Assembly: GCA_034521715.1 (NCBI GenBank)
Contig: JAXHLY010000001.1
Coordinates: forward strand, 1-64,000
Length of the DNA: 64,000 nt
Source: Methylohalomonas sp034521715
GTDB lineage: Bacteria; Pseudomonadota; Gammaproteobacteria; Methylohalomonadales; Methylohalomonadaceae
Reading direction: 5' to 3'
In this document: one piece after another, positions 45,621-53,804 of the stretch
Layout of the letters: each line of letters starts with the position of its first letter
Numbering within the stretch: position 1 is the stretch's first letter
The notes under the pieces: model-generated
Told to the model about the DNA's origin: nothing
What the model saw: the letters and a program-made list of their open reading frames with translations, nothing else
Databases searched by the model: none
Translations under genes and position numbers: made by a program

Positions 45621-45983
45621 ATGAAATATCTCCTGTTAGTTGCCCACGGCAGCCGCCGGCAGGAATCCAACATCGAGATTGCCGAGCTGGCGGCAAAGCT
45701 GGCCGCTGTTGCCGGCGATCATTTCGATGATGTCAGGCATGCCTACCTGGAACTCGCCGAGCCTTCCATCCCGGCGGGTATCGACGCCTGCATCAGCGCC
45801 GGTGCCACCGAGATTACCGTCATGCCCTATTTCCTCGCCGCCGGCCGTCATGTCCACGAGGATATCCCGGCGATCGTCACCGCCAAGCAGGCCGATTACC
45901 CGGACCGCAGCATCCGCATCGCACCCTATCTCGGTACCGCCCCCGAACTGCCGGAGTTGCTGCTGGCCCTGGGCCGCCGCTGA
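45621..45983 (+). CDS. CbiX/SirB small-type sirohydrochlorin chelatase domain protein
   Basis: The 120-residue single-domain protein starts MKYLLLVAHGSRR, with the catalytic His of the chelatase family (LVAHGSR), then YLELAEPSIPAGID near 41-54, and VMPYFLAAGRHVHEDIPAIV near 67-86, which carries the second metal-binding His. Single-domain CbiX-small proteins dimerise and insert cobalt, nickel or iron into sirohydrochlorin. Which metal applies is not decidable from sequence. There is no cobalamin or sirohaem gene next to it. Confidence 0.88.
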   Translation: MKYLLLVAHGSRRQESNIEIAELAAKLAAVAGDHFDDVRHAYLELAEPSIPAGIDACISAGATEITVMPYFLAAGRHVHEDIPAIVTAKQADYPDRSIRIAPYLGTAPELPELLLALGRR

Positions 45984-46163
45984 CAGCACCCTGCACCAGC
46001 ATGGTGCGTGAGAATCTGCCGGGAAGCTGATGGCCGGGATCACGCCGTAGAACCGTGACCGTTGACTGCTGTAGACATCATACTCAGCCAGCGGCTAATC
46101 TTTCCGCCCCTACACAACCGGCTTGCCGGGTAGACTCTTCCGCCCGCTGCCATGGACCAAGCT

Positions 46164-46502
46164 ATGAGCGATACGATATTCGGTAAAATCATTAACCGGG
46201 AAATCCCCGCCGACATTGTCTACGAGGACGAGCGCTGTCTCGCTTTCCGCGACGTGAATCCGCAGGCGCCGGTGCATATCCTGGTCATTCCCAAGGCGCC
46301 GATAGCCAGGCTGTCGGACATCGAAAGCAATCAGCAGGAGCTGCTCGGTTACCTGTTGCTGAAACTCAAGGAAATCGCCGAGCAGGAGGATATCAGCGAC
46401 TATCGCGTGGTCATTAATAATGGCGCCAATGCCGGCCAGAGCGTATTTCACCTGCACCTGCACCTGCTCGCCGGGCGGGCCTTTGACTGGCCGCCGGGCT
46501 GA
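46164..46502 (+). CDS. hinT: Histidine triad (HIT) nucleotide-binding protein, HinT-like
   Basis: From ATG 46164 (MSDTIFGKIINREIPADIVY) the protein has 112 residues. The HinT core is FRDVNPQAPVHILVIPK near residues 32-48 and the histidine triad is QSVFHLHLHLLAGR near 93-106. HinT hydrolyses AMP-linked phosphoramidates. An upstream ATG at 46152 adds four residues and is less consistent with the family start. It is followed after 66 bases by DAHP synthase. Confidence 0.94.
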   Translation: MSDTIFGKIINREIPADIVYEDERCLAFRDVNPQAPVHILVIPKAPIARLSDIESNQQELLGYLLLKLKEIAEQEDISDYRVVINNGANAGQSVFHLHLHLLAGRAFDWPPG

Positions 46503-46568
46503 GCCGCAGGCAATCGTGGCAAACACCGGCGAGTTACGCTAAGCTATTGATTTTTCCTCATTAGATTA

Positions 46569-47678
46569 ATGAACGAGACCCCCATGACGTACCAGACAGA
46601 CGATCTGCGCATCAAATCCACTCAGGCCGTGTCGCCCCCGGCCGAGGTCTGCGCCGAGATCCCGATTTCCGACAAGGCCGCGCAGATTACCCAGGAAACG
46701 CGCCAGGCCATTCATAACATTCTTACCGGTGAGGACGAGCGCCTGCTGGTGGTCACCGGCCCGTGCTCGATTCATGACCCGGCCGTGGCAAGGGATTATG
46801 CCGGCCGCCTGAAACCGCTGATCGACAAGTACAGCGACGACCTGCTGATCGTCATGCGCGTGTATTTCGAAAAGCCGCGTACCACGGTCGGCTGGAAAGG
46901 TTTGATCAATGATCCGGACCTCGACGGCAGTTTCGAGATCAACAAGGGCCTGCGCGTCGCCAGACGGCTGCTGCTGGAACTGAATGAAATGGGTGTGCCG
47001 GCCGGTACCGAGTACCTGGACCTGGTAACACCCCAGTACGTCACGGATCTCATCAGCTGGGGAGCGATCGGTGCCCGCACAACGGAAAGCCAGGTACACC
47101 GCGAACTGGCGTCCGGCCTGTCATGCCCGGTCGGTTTCAAGAACGCCACCGATGGTACCGTCAAGGTTGCCGTCGATGCGATCGGCGCCGCCTCGCAGCC
47201 GCATCACTTCCTGTCACTGACCAAGGACGGGAACTCGGCCATTTTCGCAACCACCGGCAACCCGGACTGTCATATCATTCTGCGCGGCGGCAGTGACAAA
47301 CCGAATTATGACGCCGCCAGTATCGATCAGGCCGCCAGTTACCTGGCCAAGGCCAATCTGCCGATCAACATCATGGTCGACTTCAGTCATGCCAACAGCA
47401 TGAAAGAGCATGAACGGCAACTCGAGGTCGGACGTGATATTGCCAACCAGCTCGCGGCCGGTGAAAAACGTATCTTCGGTGTCATGATCGAAAGTAACCT
47501 GGAAGCGGGCCGGCAGGACGTGAGTCCGGGCCAGGCACTGGTCTATGGCCAGAGCATTACCGACGCCTGCCTGGGCTGGGATCAGACCGTGCCGCTGCTC
47601 GACCTGCTGGCCAATGCCGCGCATCAGCGGCGCACGAAGCACGACGATGGAGCGGTGAAGGAAACGGCAAATATGTAA
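46569..47678 (+). CDS. aroG: 3-deoxy-7-phosphoheptulonate synthase, class I
   Basis: DAHP synthase condenses phosphoenolpyruvate and erythrose 4-phosphate at the entry of aromatic amino acid synthesis. The 369-residue protein has the type I alpha motifs: VVTGPCSIHDPAVARDYAGR, FEKPRTTVGWKGLINDPDLD, PAGTEYLDLVTPQY, NPDCHIILRGG and VDFSHANSMKEHERQ. It is of the AroF/AroG/AroH type, which is usually feedback controlled. The isozyme cannot be told from sequence, so the symbol is provisional. The start could also be Met6 (MTYQTDDLR), which aligns better with homologues. The gene is intact. Confidence 0.92.
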   Translation: MNETPMTYQTDDLRIKSTQAVSPPAEVCAEIPISDKAAQITQETRQAIHNILTGEDERLLVVTGPCSIHDPAVARDYAGRLKPLIDKYSDDLLIVMRVYFEKPRTTVGWKGLINDPDLDGSFEINKGLRVARRLLLELNEMGVPAGTEYLDLVTPQYVTDLISWGAIGARTTESQVHRELASGLSCPVGFKNATDGTVKVAVDAIGAASQPHHFLSLTKDGNSAIFATTGNPDCHIILRGGSDKPNYDAASIDQAASYLAKANLPINIMVDFSHANSMKEHERQLEVGRDIANQLAAGEKRIFGVMIESNLEAGRQDVSPGQALVYGQSITDACLGWDQTVPLLDLLANAAHQRRTKHDDGAVKETANM

Positions 47679-47689
47679 ACGAGCGTATC

Positions 47690-47810
47690 TCGTGTTATTG
47701 ATTTGTCCGCGAATGAACGCGAATCAAAAAGATTCCTCACGTGCGTTCGGAATGACAGCATAGAATCATCCCGATGGACCGCAGGAGCGCAGCTTGCTGC
47801 GCGAACCGAA
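47690..47810 (-). repeat. Dispersed element, copy 3 (inverted orientation)
   Basis: Read on the minus strand it shows CGCAGCAAGCTGCGCTCCTG, CTGTCATTCCGAACGCACGT, GAGGAATCTTTTTGATTCGC and CGAGATACGCTC, the same blocks in the same order as 27213-27385 and 41160-41321. It fills the gap between the convergent DAHP synthase and znuB genes. Confidence 0.8.
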
Positions 47811-47876
47811 GCTACGCTATTCGCCCGGCAAGCCGGGCTCCTACAGGGAACTTTTTAGTTCACTTTATCTGAAAAT

Positions 47877-47925
47877 TTCACTCTTCACTCTTCACTCTTC
47901 ACTCTTCACTCTTCACTCTTCACTA
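47877..47925. repeat. Heptanucleotide tandem repeat (TTCACTC)7 overlapping the znuB stop
   Basis: Six perfect TTCACTC units and one ending TTCACTA run from 47877 to 47925. The znuB stop codon (47915-47913 on the minus strand) lies inside the array. Because the unit is 7 bases, changes in copy number would shift the frame of the last few codons, but TGA occurs in all frames within 21 bases, so only the extreme C-terminus would vary. Confidence 0.9.
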
Positions 47926-48776
47926 GCCTGCATTCCCTCAGTACTGATCCTGTGTTTACGAGCCCGATATAACGAGCACAGGGTCAGTACGATCACATAC
48001 ACCACCGCGGCGGTGATCACCATGGTGGCGCCGGCCGGCATATCCGGCATGTACGACAGCCACAGTCCGGCAGAGCAGATCAGCCCGCCGAATATCACCG
48101 CCAGTCCCATGATACGCAGCAGTGATCTCGAGAACTGCATGGCGGTTGCCGCCGGCAGCGTCAGCAATGCGATCACCAGTATCAGTCCCGCCACCTTGAC
48201 CAGCAGAACCACGGTCAGTGCCACCATGCACAACAGCATCATGTGCAGCAATTCCACCCGGATGCCGCGGACCCGTGCAAACTCTTCATCAAAACAGATG
48301 GCCAGCAGCTGCTTGTAATAAAACATGACGAACAGAATGATCACGGCATCCAGAATCGCCATGAGTATCAGATCAGAATGTGTCACCAGCAGTATGTTGC
48401 CGAACAGGTAGCCGAGCAAATCGACGCTGTAGCCCGGCGTCCGGGTAATAAAGACGATGCCGATGGCAATTCCCAGCGACCAGAGTGCCGCCACCAGGGT
48501 ATCCTCGTATTGCTGGTAACGGCGATTGATCAGGGAAATGATAATGGCCGATACCAATGCCGCGGGTAAGGCGCCGTAAATGGGCTGGCCGCCGAAAAAG
48601 TATACAATGCCCATACCCGCGAGCACGGCATGCGCGATACCGCCGGCAAGAAAGCTGATGCGGCGCACGACCACGAAGGTACCGATGATACCGCAGCCGA
48701 TGCTGGCCAGCAGTCCGGCTAGTAATGCATATTGCATGAAGGTATGCGCCAGCAGTGCGCCGATGAATTCATTCAT
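47913..48776 (-). CDS. znuB: Zinc ABC transporter permease ZnuB-like
   Basis: The 287-residue membrane protein has eight or nine hydrophobic segments. It carries the ABC-3 family signature RISFLAGGIAHAVLAGMGI near 39-57 and LIRG-like contact region FARVRGIRVELLHMM near 165-179, and ends with LVIALLTLPAATAMQFSRSL. It forms the channel for zinc or manganese import with ZnuC and ZnuA. The linked Zur-type repressor and Zur box make zinc the likely metal. The start is 3 bases from the znuC stop. Its stop lies in a heptamer repeat. Confidence 0.93.
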   Translation of the reverse strand: MNEFIGALLAHTFMQYALLAGLLASIGCGIIGTFVVVRRISFLAGGIAHAVLAGMGIVYFFGGQPIYGALPAALVSAIIISLINRRYQQYEDTLVAALWSLGIAIGIVFITRTPGYSVDLLGYLFGNILLVTHSDLILMAILDAVIILFVMFYYKQLLAICFDEEFARVRGIRVELLHMMLLCMVALTVVLLVKVAGLILVIALLTLPAATAMQFSRSLLRIMGLAVIFGGLICSAGLWLSYMPDMPAGATMVITAAVVYVIVLTLCSLYRARKHRISTEGMQASEE

Positions 48777-48778
48777 TG

Positions 48779-49516
48779 TTAATGATTTCCATGCCCCTCA
48801 TGGTGGATCATATGCACGGGTGTACCGTACAGCGTGTCGATTAGTTTGCCGTCGATTTCCGCTGTCTGGTGACACACCAGCTTGCGGTTGAGACAGGCAA
48901 CACGCGAGACATAGGTCGATATAAAGGCAATATCGTGTGATACCACGATGATCGTCATACGGCTTTTGTAGCCCTTCAGCAGCGCGAAAATGTCCTCTTC
49001 CGCACGCATGTCGATATTGGCAGTCGGCTCGTCGAGCAACAGCACTTCCGGATCACAGGCCAGTGCCCTGGCGATCAAAACGCGCTGCAGCTGCCCGCCG
49101 GACAGCTCGTTAAGACCACGGCTGCGCAGGGATTCGATCTCGACGGCAGCCAGTGCGGCGCGTGCCTGTTCACGGTCATGGCGACTGAAGCCGCCGATCA
49201 TGCGCGTCAGTCCCAGCCGGCCGAGCATCACGGTTTCCTCGACACTGATGGGGAAATCACGGGCAAAGGCGGCGTGCTGTGGTACATAACCCAGTCGCCC
49301 GCGCGCCTTATGGGGCGTCGTGCCCAGCACTTCGATACTGCCTCGTGAAGGTTCAAGAAGACCGAGCATAAGTTTCAGCAGTGTGCTCTTGCCACCGGCA
49401 TTCGGGCCGATGAGGCCAATAAACTCGCCACGTTCAACATCTAACGTAACACCTTCGAGAATCGGTGCGCCGTTATAACTGAACCAGAGATTCCTGATGG
49501 AGATGACGGCGGACAT
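48779..49516 (-). CDS. znuC: Zinc ABC transporter ATP-binding protein ZnuC-like
   Basis: The 245-residue ATPase has Walker A GLIGPNAGGKSTLLKL near 34-49, the Q-loop YVPQ, signature LSGGQLQR near 138-145, Walker B EVLLLDEPTAN and the H-loop VVSHDIAF. The C-terminal tail is His-rich (HMIHHEGHGNH), which may bind zinc. It energises metal uptake with ZnuA and ZnuB, whose genes flank it with gaps of only 2-3 bases. Confidence 0.95.
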   Translation of the reverse strand: MSAVISIRNLWFSYNGAPILEGVTLDVERGEFIGLIGPNAGGKSTLLKLMLGLLEPSRGSIEVLGTTPHKARGRLGYVPQHAAFARDFPISVEETVMLGRLGLTRMIGGFSRHDREQARAALAAVEIESLRSRGLNELSGGQLQRVLIARALACDPEVLLLDEPTANIDMRAEEDIFALLKGYKSRMTIIVVSHDIAFISTYVSRVACLNRKLVCHQTAEIDGKLIDTLYGTPVHMIHHEGHGNH

Positions 49517-49519
49517 TAC

Positions 49520-50368
49520 TTATGGCTCCGCCAGCGAAGTGGCCAGCTGACGCAGGGCCGCCGGATAATCACGCGCCATTGGATCGGCCTCGACGATACG
49601 AGCATCGATGGCATCGGCTACCAGCCGTGCCGCCGCAGGGCTGTATTGCCGCTGGACGAATATGGTGTGCAAATCAAGCTCACGGGCCCGTTCTATGATG
49701 TACACCAGATGCCGGGCGTTGGGTTCATGACCGGCCTTCTCGATAGCCAGCTGAACAAAATCATAAGTGTCGGCAAAATAATCCCAGGCGGGATGCTGTA
49801 CAAGCAGGTAACGCCTGTTCGAGTTCGGCAAGCCGGTTCCCTGATTTCCCGATCCAGTTCATGCAGTGCTGTTCTGCAACTGTTCCAGGTTGTCACTGTA
49901 GACAGTGCCGCCTTGTGGATCATGTATCAGCAGGGCCGCGTGCATGCACTCGGCGATCGCACTGGCTTCCAGGGGACTTGTCCAGATATGCGGACTCTTG
50001 TGTTTTTCATGATCATGCGCGTGATCGGAATGCTCCACGTCGCGGCTACCACAATGCACGAATTCCATCTGCGGATTGACGGCGGCCAGGCGCTCGCGCC
50101 ACATCGACTCGAACGGAACACCGATGGTGAAGTACAGCCTGGCATCCGTCAGACTCACGAGCTGGCGCGGTACCGGATCATAATTGTGCGGATTGGCATT
50201 CGGGCCGAGCATGGTTTCAACATCCAGCCTGTCACCAGCCAGCTGTTCCAGCAGCCAGGCCTGCGGCGGGATGCTGACGAATACCGGCAGGGTTTCCGCT
50301 TTTGCGGGAGACAAACCCGGCAGCACCAGCAAAAAACACAGCAGTACGGATTTATTCAGCAACGACAT
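49520..50368 (-). CDS. znuA: Periplasmic zinc-binding protein ZnuA, frameshifted
   Basis: A signal peptide (MSLLNKSVLLCFLLVLPGLS, cut near AKA) leads to VFVSIPPQAWLLEQLAGDRL and MLGPNANPHNYDPVPRQL, where His is a metal ligand. A His-rich loop HSDHAHDHEKHKSPHIW follows, typical of zinc- rather than manganese-binding members. Two frameshifts near 49860 and 49790 interrupt the link helix; the C-terminal lobe (LVQHPAWDYFADTYDFVQLA, IFVQRQYSPAAARLVADAID) is in the third piece. The sum is 282 residues, normal for ZnuA. It captures zinc in the periplasm for ZnuB. The start at 50368 is 3 bases past the zur stop. Confidence 0.9.
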
Positions 50369-50370
50369 TA

Positions 50371-50862
50371 TCAGGCACCGGTCTTGCAGCCGGCACACAG
50401 TCCCCGGATCTCGATGGTCTCGTTATCGATGACAAAACCGAGTCGGTGGGCCTTGCGCGACAACAGCGTGGTGATGTCGGCATCATCGATTTCCGCGACT
50501 TCGCCGCAGCTGCGACAGATCAGGAACTGGCCGTCATGGCTCTGCTGGGGGGCGCCACAGCCGATGAAGGCATTCAGCGACTCGATACGGTGAACGAAGC
50601 CCTCGGCCTGCAGAAAATCCAGCGCCCGGTAAACCGTCGGCGGCGCCGCACTGCGGTGCTCCTGGCGCAGTTTGTCGAGCACATCATAGGCCTTGACCGG
50701 TTCATGGCTCTGCCAGACCAACTCCAGCACGCGCCGGCGCAAGGGCGTAAGCCGCAGCCCGCGCTGTTCGCATACTGCCTCCGCCGCCTTGAGCGCGGCC
50801 TGCAGGCAGTCGGCGTGGGCATGACGATCGTCCTGGAACGGGGTGAGCACGTGCTTGGGCAT
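50371..50862 (-). CDS. zur: Fur-family zinc uptake regulator (Zur)
   Basis: The protein has a winged helix (EQRGLRLTPLRRRVLELVWQ, then PPTVYRALDFLQAEGFVHRI) and the C-terminal metal-binding dimerisation domain, with the CxxC pair in LICRSCGEV and a second GLCAGCKTGA. The operon position next to znuACB and the AT-rich palindrome just upstream identify it as Zur rather than Fur. The start at 50862 (MPKHVLTPF) is preferred; the longer ATG at 50883 lies only 8 bases from the Zur box. When zinc is plentiful it represses the operon and probably the divergent receptor genes. Confidence 0.92.
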   Translation of the reverse strand: MPKHVLTPFQDDRHAHADCLQAALKAAEAVCEQRGLRLTPLRRRVLELVWQSHEPVKAYDVLDKLRQEHRSAAPPTVYRALDFLQAEGFVHRIESLNAFIGCGAPQQSHDGQFLICRSCGEVAEIDDADITTLLSRKAHRLGFVIDNETIEIRGLCAGCKTGA

Positions 50863-50891
50863 TATCTTGTTTCGATCCGGCATAAACGTTA

Positions 50892-50906
50892 TGTTATATT
50901 ATAACA
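50892..50906. promoter_or_regulatory. Zur box between zur and the znuD-like genes
   Basis: TGTTATATTATAACA is a nearly perfect 15-base palindrome and matches the Zur consensus of gammaproteobacteria. It lies in the divergent gap, 30 bases upstream of the preferred zur start and 40 bases upstream of the exported small protein, so one site could control both directions. Confidence 0.85.
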
Positions 50907-50945
50907 ATAAATCGCGAATGCCCTAAAGCCGGACCGGAACCGACC

Positions 50946-51242
50946 ATGCCACGCCGCACAAGCCTGATCCATGCACTGCTGCTCCTGCTGCTGTTTACGC
51001 AGTATGCGGCCGTGACGCATGCGGCCGGACACCATCTGCTCGATACCCCGTTGCAGGCCGAAAACGACCAGTGCGACGGTTTTCACCTGCAGCAGCCCCA
51101 CGCCCAGCCGCTACAGACAGATGGTTTCAGCGGCGACACGGCGACGACCGAACTCACCCCGGCCCACGTCCCGGCAGCCCCCTGCCGCCATCCGGACACC
51201 GGCTTCCACTGCCGCGCCCCGCCTGTCCCCTCCCCAGCCTGA
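50946..51242 (+). CDS. Small exported His/Cys-bearing protein upstream of the zinc receptor
   Basis: The 98-residue product has a clear signal peptide (SLIHALLLLLLFTQYAAVTH, cut after AHA) and a short mature part with scattered His and Cys (GHHLLD, DQCDGFHLQQPHAQ, APCRHPDTGFHC) that could bind metal. No domain family is recognised, though small exported histidine-containing proteins often precede outer membrane metal receptors. It is the first gene after the Zur box, 65 bases upstream of the TonB receptor, so zinc-regulated expression is likely. Confidence 0.7.
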   Translation: MPRRTSLIHALLLLLLFTQYAAVTHAAGHHLLDTPLQAENDQCDGFHLQQPHAQPLQTDGFSGDTATTELTPAHVPAAPCRHPDTGFHCRAPPVPSPA

Positions 51243-51307
51243 GATCCAACACGCATCCACCGGCATGCCGGCACGGCATGTCATGCAGTTTTTTGGGGAG
51301 AATCACC

Positions 51308-53322
51308 ATGCAGTACTCATACAGCTATTTTCTGGCCGGCGCCCTGCTGGGCCTGCCACCTGCCGTCGCTGCGCAGGACATACATTCGCACGCCGAAGAC
51401 CATGACGCGGCGCACGCCACCCTGGAAACCCTGACCATCACCTCGCGGCCGCCGGGATCGCAGAGCCTGGAACACACCGCCCAGCCGGTGAGCATCCTTT
51501 CCGGCGAGATGCTGGAACGCAAACAGACCAACACGCTGGGCGAGACGCTGAATCGCGAGCCCGGCGTCACCGGATCCTCGTTCGGTGCCGGTGCCAGCCG
51601 GCCGATCATCCGCGGCCTCGGCGGTCCGCGCGTCCGCGTACTGCAGGACGGTATCGGCACGCTGGATGTCTCGACCATCAGTGTCGATCATCAGGCCACC
51701 GTCGAGCCGTTCCAGGCCGAACAGATCGAGATCATGCGCGGCCCGGCGACACTGCTGTACGGCAGCGGCGCCTCCGGCGGACTGGTCAATGTCGTCACCG
51801 GCCGGATCCCGGAACACGTGCCGGAGTTCGAGGCCAAGCTGCTGGGCCAGTATGAATCGGCGAACAACGGTCGCACCCTGGGCCTGCGCGCCCGCGGCGG
51901 CGTCGATCAGTTCGCTTTCCATTTCGACGGCCTGGAACGCGACGCCGGCGATTACGAGGCCGAGATCGGCATGCATCGGAAAACAGCTTCGTCGAATCCA
52001 GCAATTACAATTTCGGCAGTTCCTGGGTCAGCAGCCGCGGCTTCCTCGGCGTATCGTTCGGCCGTTACGAAAGCACTTACGGAGTTCCCATAGACCCGGA
52101 CGAGCCCGACGAGGAGGTGTTCATCGATCAGGAACAGGATCGCGTCGATGTCGCCGGGCGCCTGGAACAGCCGTTTACCGGCCTGCGCAGCATCGATATC
52201 CGTGCCGGCTACAACGACTATACGCATACCGAGTTCGAGGGCCCGGGCGAGCCGGGGACGGTCTTTGACAACGAAGCCTGGGAAGGCCGCATCACCTTCA
52301 ACCACGAGGCCATCGGCCCCTTTCTGGGCTCGCTCGGCATTCAGGTGATCGATCGCGATTTCTCTGCCGTTGGTGAGGAGGCCTTCGTACCGCCGGCGGA
52401 GGAAAGCGCGATCGGCGTGTTCGTGTTCGAGGATACCGACTGGAACGACTGGCACTTCGAGGCCGGTGCGCGTTTCGATCACCAGAGCATCGAGCCGCGG
52501 AGCGGCGGCGATATCGAACATGACACCTACAGTATTTCCGCCGGGGCCTTATGGAATTTCACTCCCGGCTATGCAATCGGCCTGAATGCCGGCCGCGCCC
52601 AGCGCGCACCGGCGCTGGAGGAACTGCTGGCCAGCGGCCCGCACCTGGCCACCGGCACCTTCGAGATCGGTGATACCGGCCTCGACGAGGAGACCTCGAA
52701 CAATATCGATCTCAGCCTGCGCAAGACCGACGGCCGCCTGAGCTGGCGCGCCAATGTCTTCGTCAATTACATCGAGGACTTCATATTCCTGGATGAGCAG
52801 GACCTCGACGGCGACGGCGTTGCCGACGAAGTTGACGACGAAGGCAATCCGGGCGGCGAACTGCTGCTGGTCAATTACACCCAGGCCAACGCCCTGTTTT
52901 ACGGTCTCGAGGCCGAGGCTTTGTACAACCTGTTCGACGACCACCGCGGCCTGCTGGAGGCACGTCTGTTCGGCGACTGGGTGCGCGGGCGCCTCGACGG
53001 CGGCGACGACCTGCCGCGCATCACGCCACCGCGTCTCGGGCTCGGTTTTGATTACCACCGCGGTCCGTTCCAGGGCGATATCGAGCTGACCTATGTGTTC
53101 GAGCAGAACGATACCGCCGCACTGGAGACCGATACCGATGGCTATGCCATGCTGGATATCGGCGCCAGTTACACCCTGGCCAGGGCACCGGCGCAGACCC
53201 GGCTGTTCCTGCGCGGCACCAACCTGCTGAACGAGGACGCCCGCCGGCATACCTCGTTCCTCAAGGACCGGGCACCGCTGCCCGGGCGTTCCGCCATTGC
53301 CGGTATCCGCGTCAGTTTCTGA
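51308..53322 (+). CDS. znuD: TonB-dependent outer membrane receptor, ZnuD-like, frameshifted
   Basis: The signal peptide MQYSYSYFLAGALLGLPPAV is followed by a His-rich N-terminus (DIHSHAEDHDAAHAT), then the plug domain (GETLNREPGVTGSSFGAGAS, IEIMRGPATLLYGSGASGGL). The barrel continues after a one-base shift near 51978 and ends AGIRVSF with the terminal Phe required for outer membrane insertion. Joined length is about 671. The His-rich plug entry, the adjacent zur-znuACB operon and the Zur box make this a zinc receptor like ZnuD. The EAEIGMH... NSFVESSNYN join is in the barrel and is likely a sequence error. Confidence 0.9.
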
Positions 53323-53405
53323 CCACCGGCCGGGATTCATGCACCGCCCGGCCACGGCCGGGCGGGTGTTGTATAATCGGCAAAGCAGTTACCGTAACGA
53401 GTCCC

Positions 53406-53675
53406 ATGTCCGCACCGGAAACCGAAATTCACTACGACGACAGCCTCGACGCCAAGGGACTGAACTGTCCGTTGCCGATCCTCAAGACCAAGGTGCAGCT
53501 GAATCGCATGCAGCCTGGAGAAGTACTGTATGTCGAGGCCACGGACCCGCATTCGGTGGTGGACTTTGAAGCCTACTGCGCGCGCACCGGCCATGAACTC
53601 GTGCACAAGGTGGAGGATGACGACGGTCTTTACGCCTTTTATATCCGCCGGGTGGAGAACGCCAGGCCGGCCTGA
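53406..53675 (+). CDS. tusA: TusA-family sulfur carrier protein
   Basis: The 89-residue protein has the TusA signature LDAKGLNCPLPILKTKVQLN, with the sulfur-carrying cysteine in C-P-L-P near residue 21, then VLYVEATDPHSVVDFEAYC. TusA relays persulfide sulfur in tRNA thiolation (mnm5s2U) or in sulfur oxidation. The single copy here has no dsr or rhodanese genes next to it, so which of those roles applies cannot be decided. A short palindromic repeat of the GGGAGAAGG family follows at 53741-53775. Confidence 0.92.
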   Translation: MSAPETEIHYDDSLDAKGLNCPLPILKTKVQLNRMQPGEVLYVEATDPHSVVDFEAYCARTGHELVHKVEDDDGLYAFYIRRVENARPA

Positions 53676-53804
53676 GGCCTAAATCTTTTCCAGAAGGTAG
53701 AGAGGATTGGGTGGCGCTTTGCGCTGTTGATTTACTGCCCTCATCCTTCCTTCTTCCAGAGGGAGAAGGAACAAGGTGCGCTGCGCGCAGTTAGTTGATG
53801 GGCG

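Noticed and set aside
53741..53804. Possible terminator after tusA
   Set aside because: The palindrome belongs to the dispersed GGGAGAAGG repeat family and lacks a T-run, so it is counted as a repeat.
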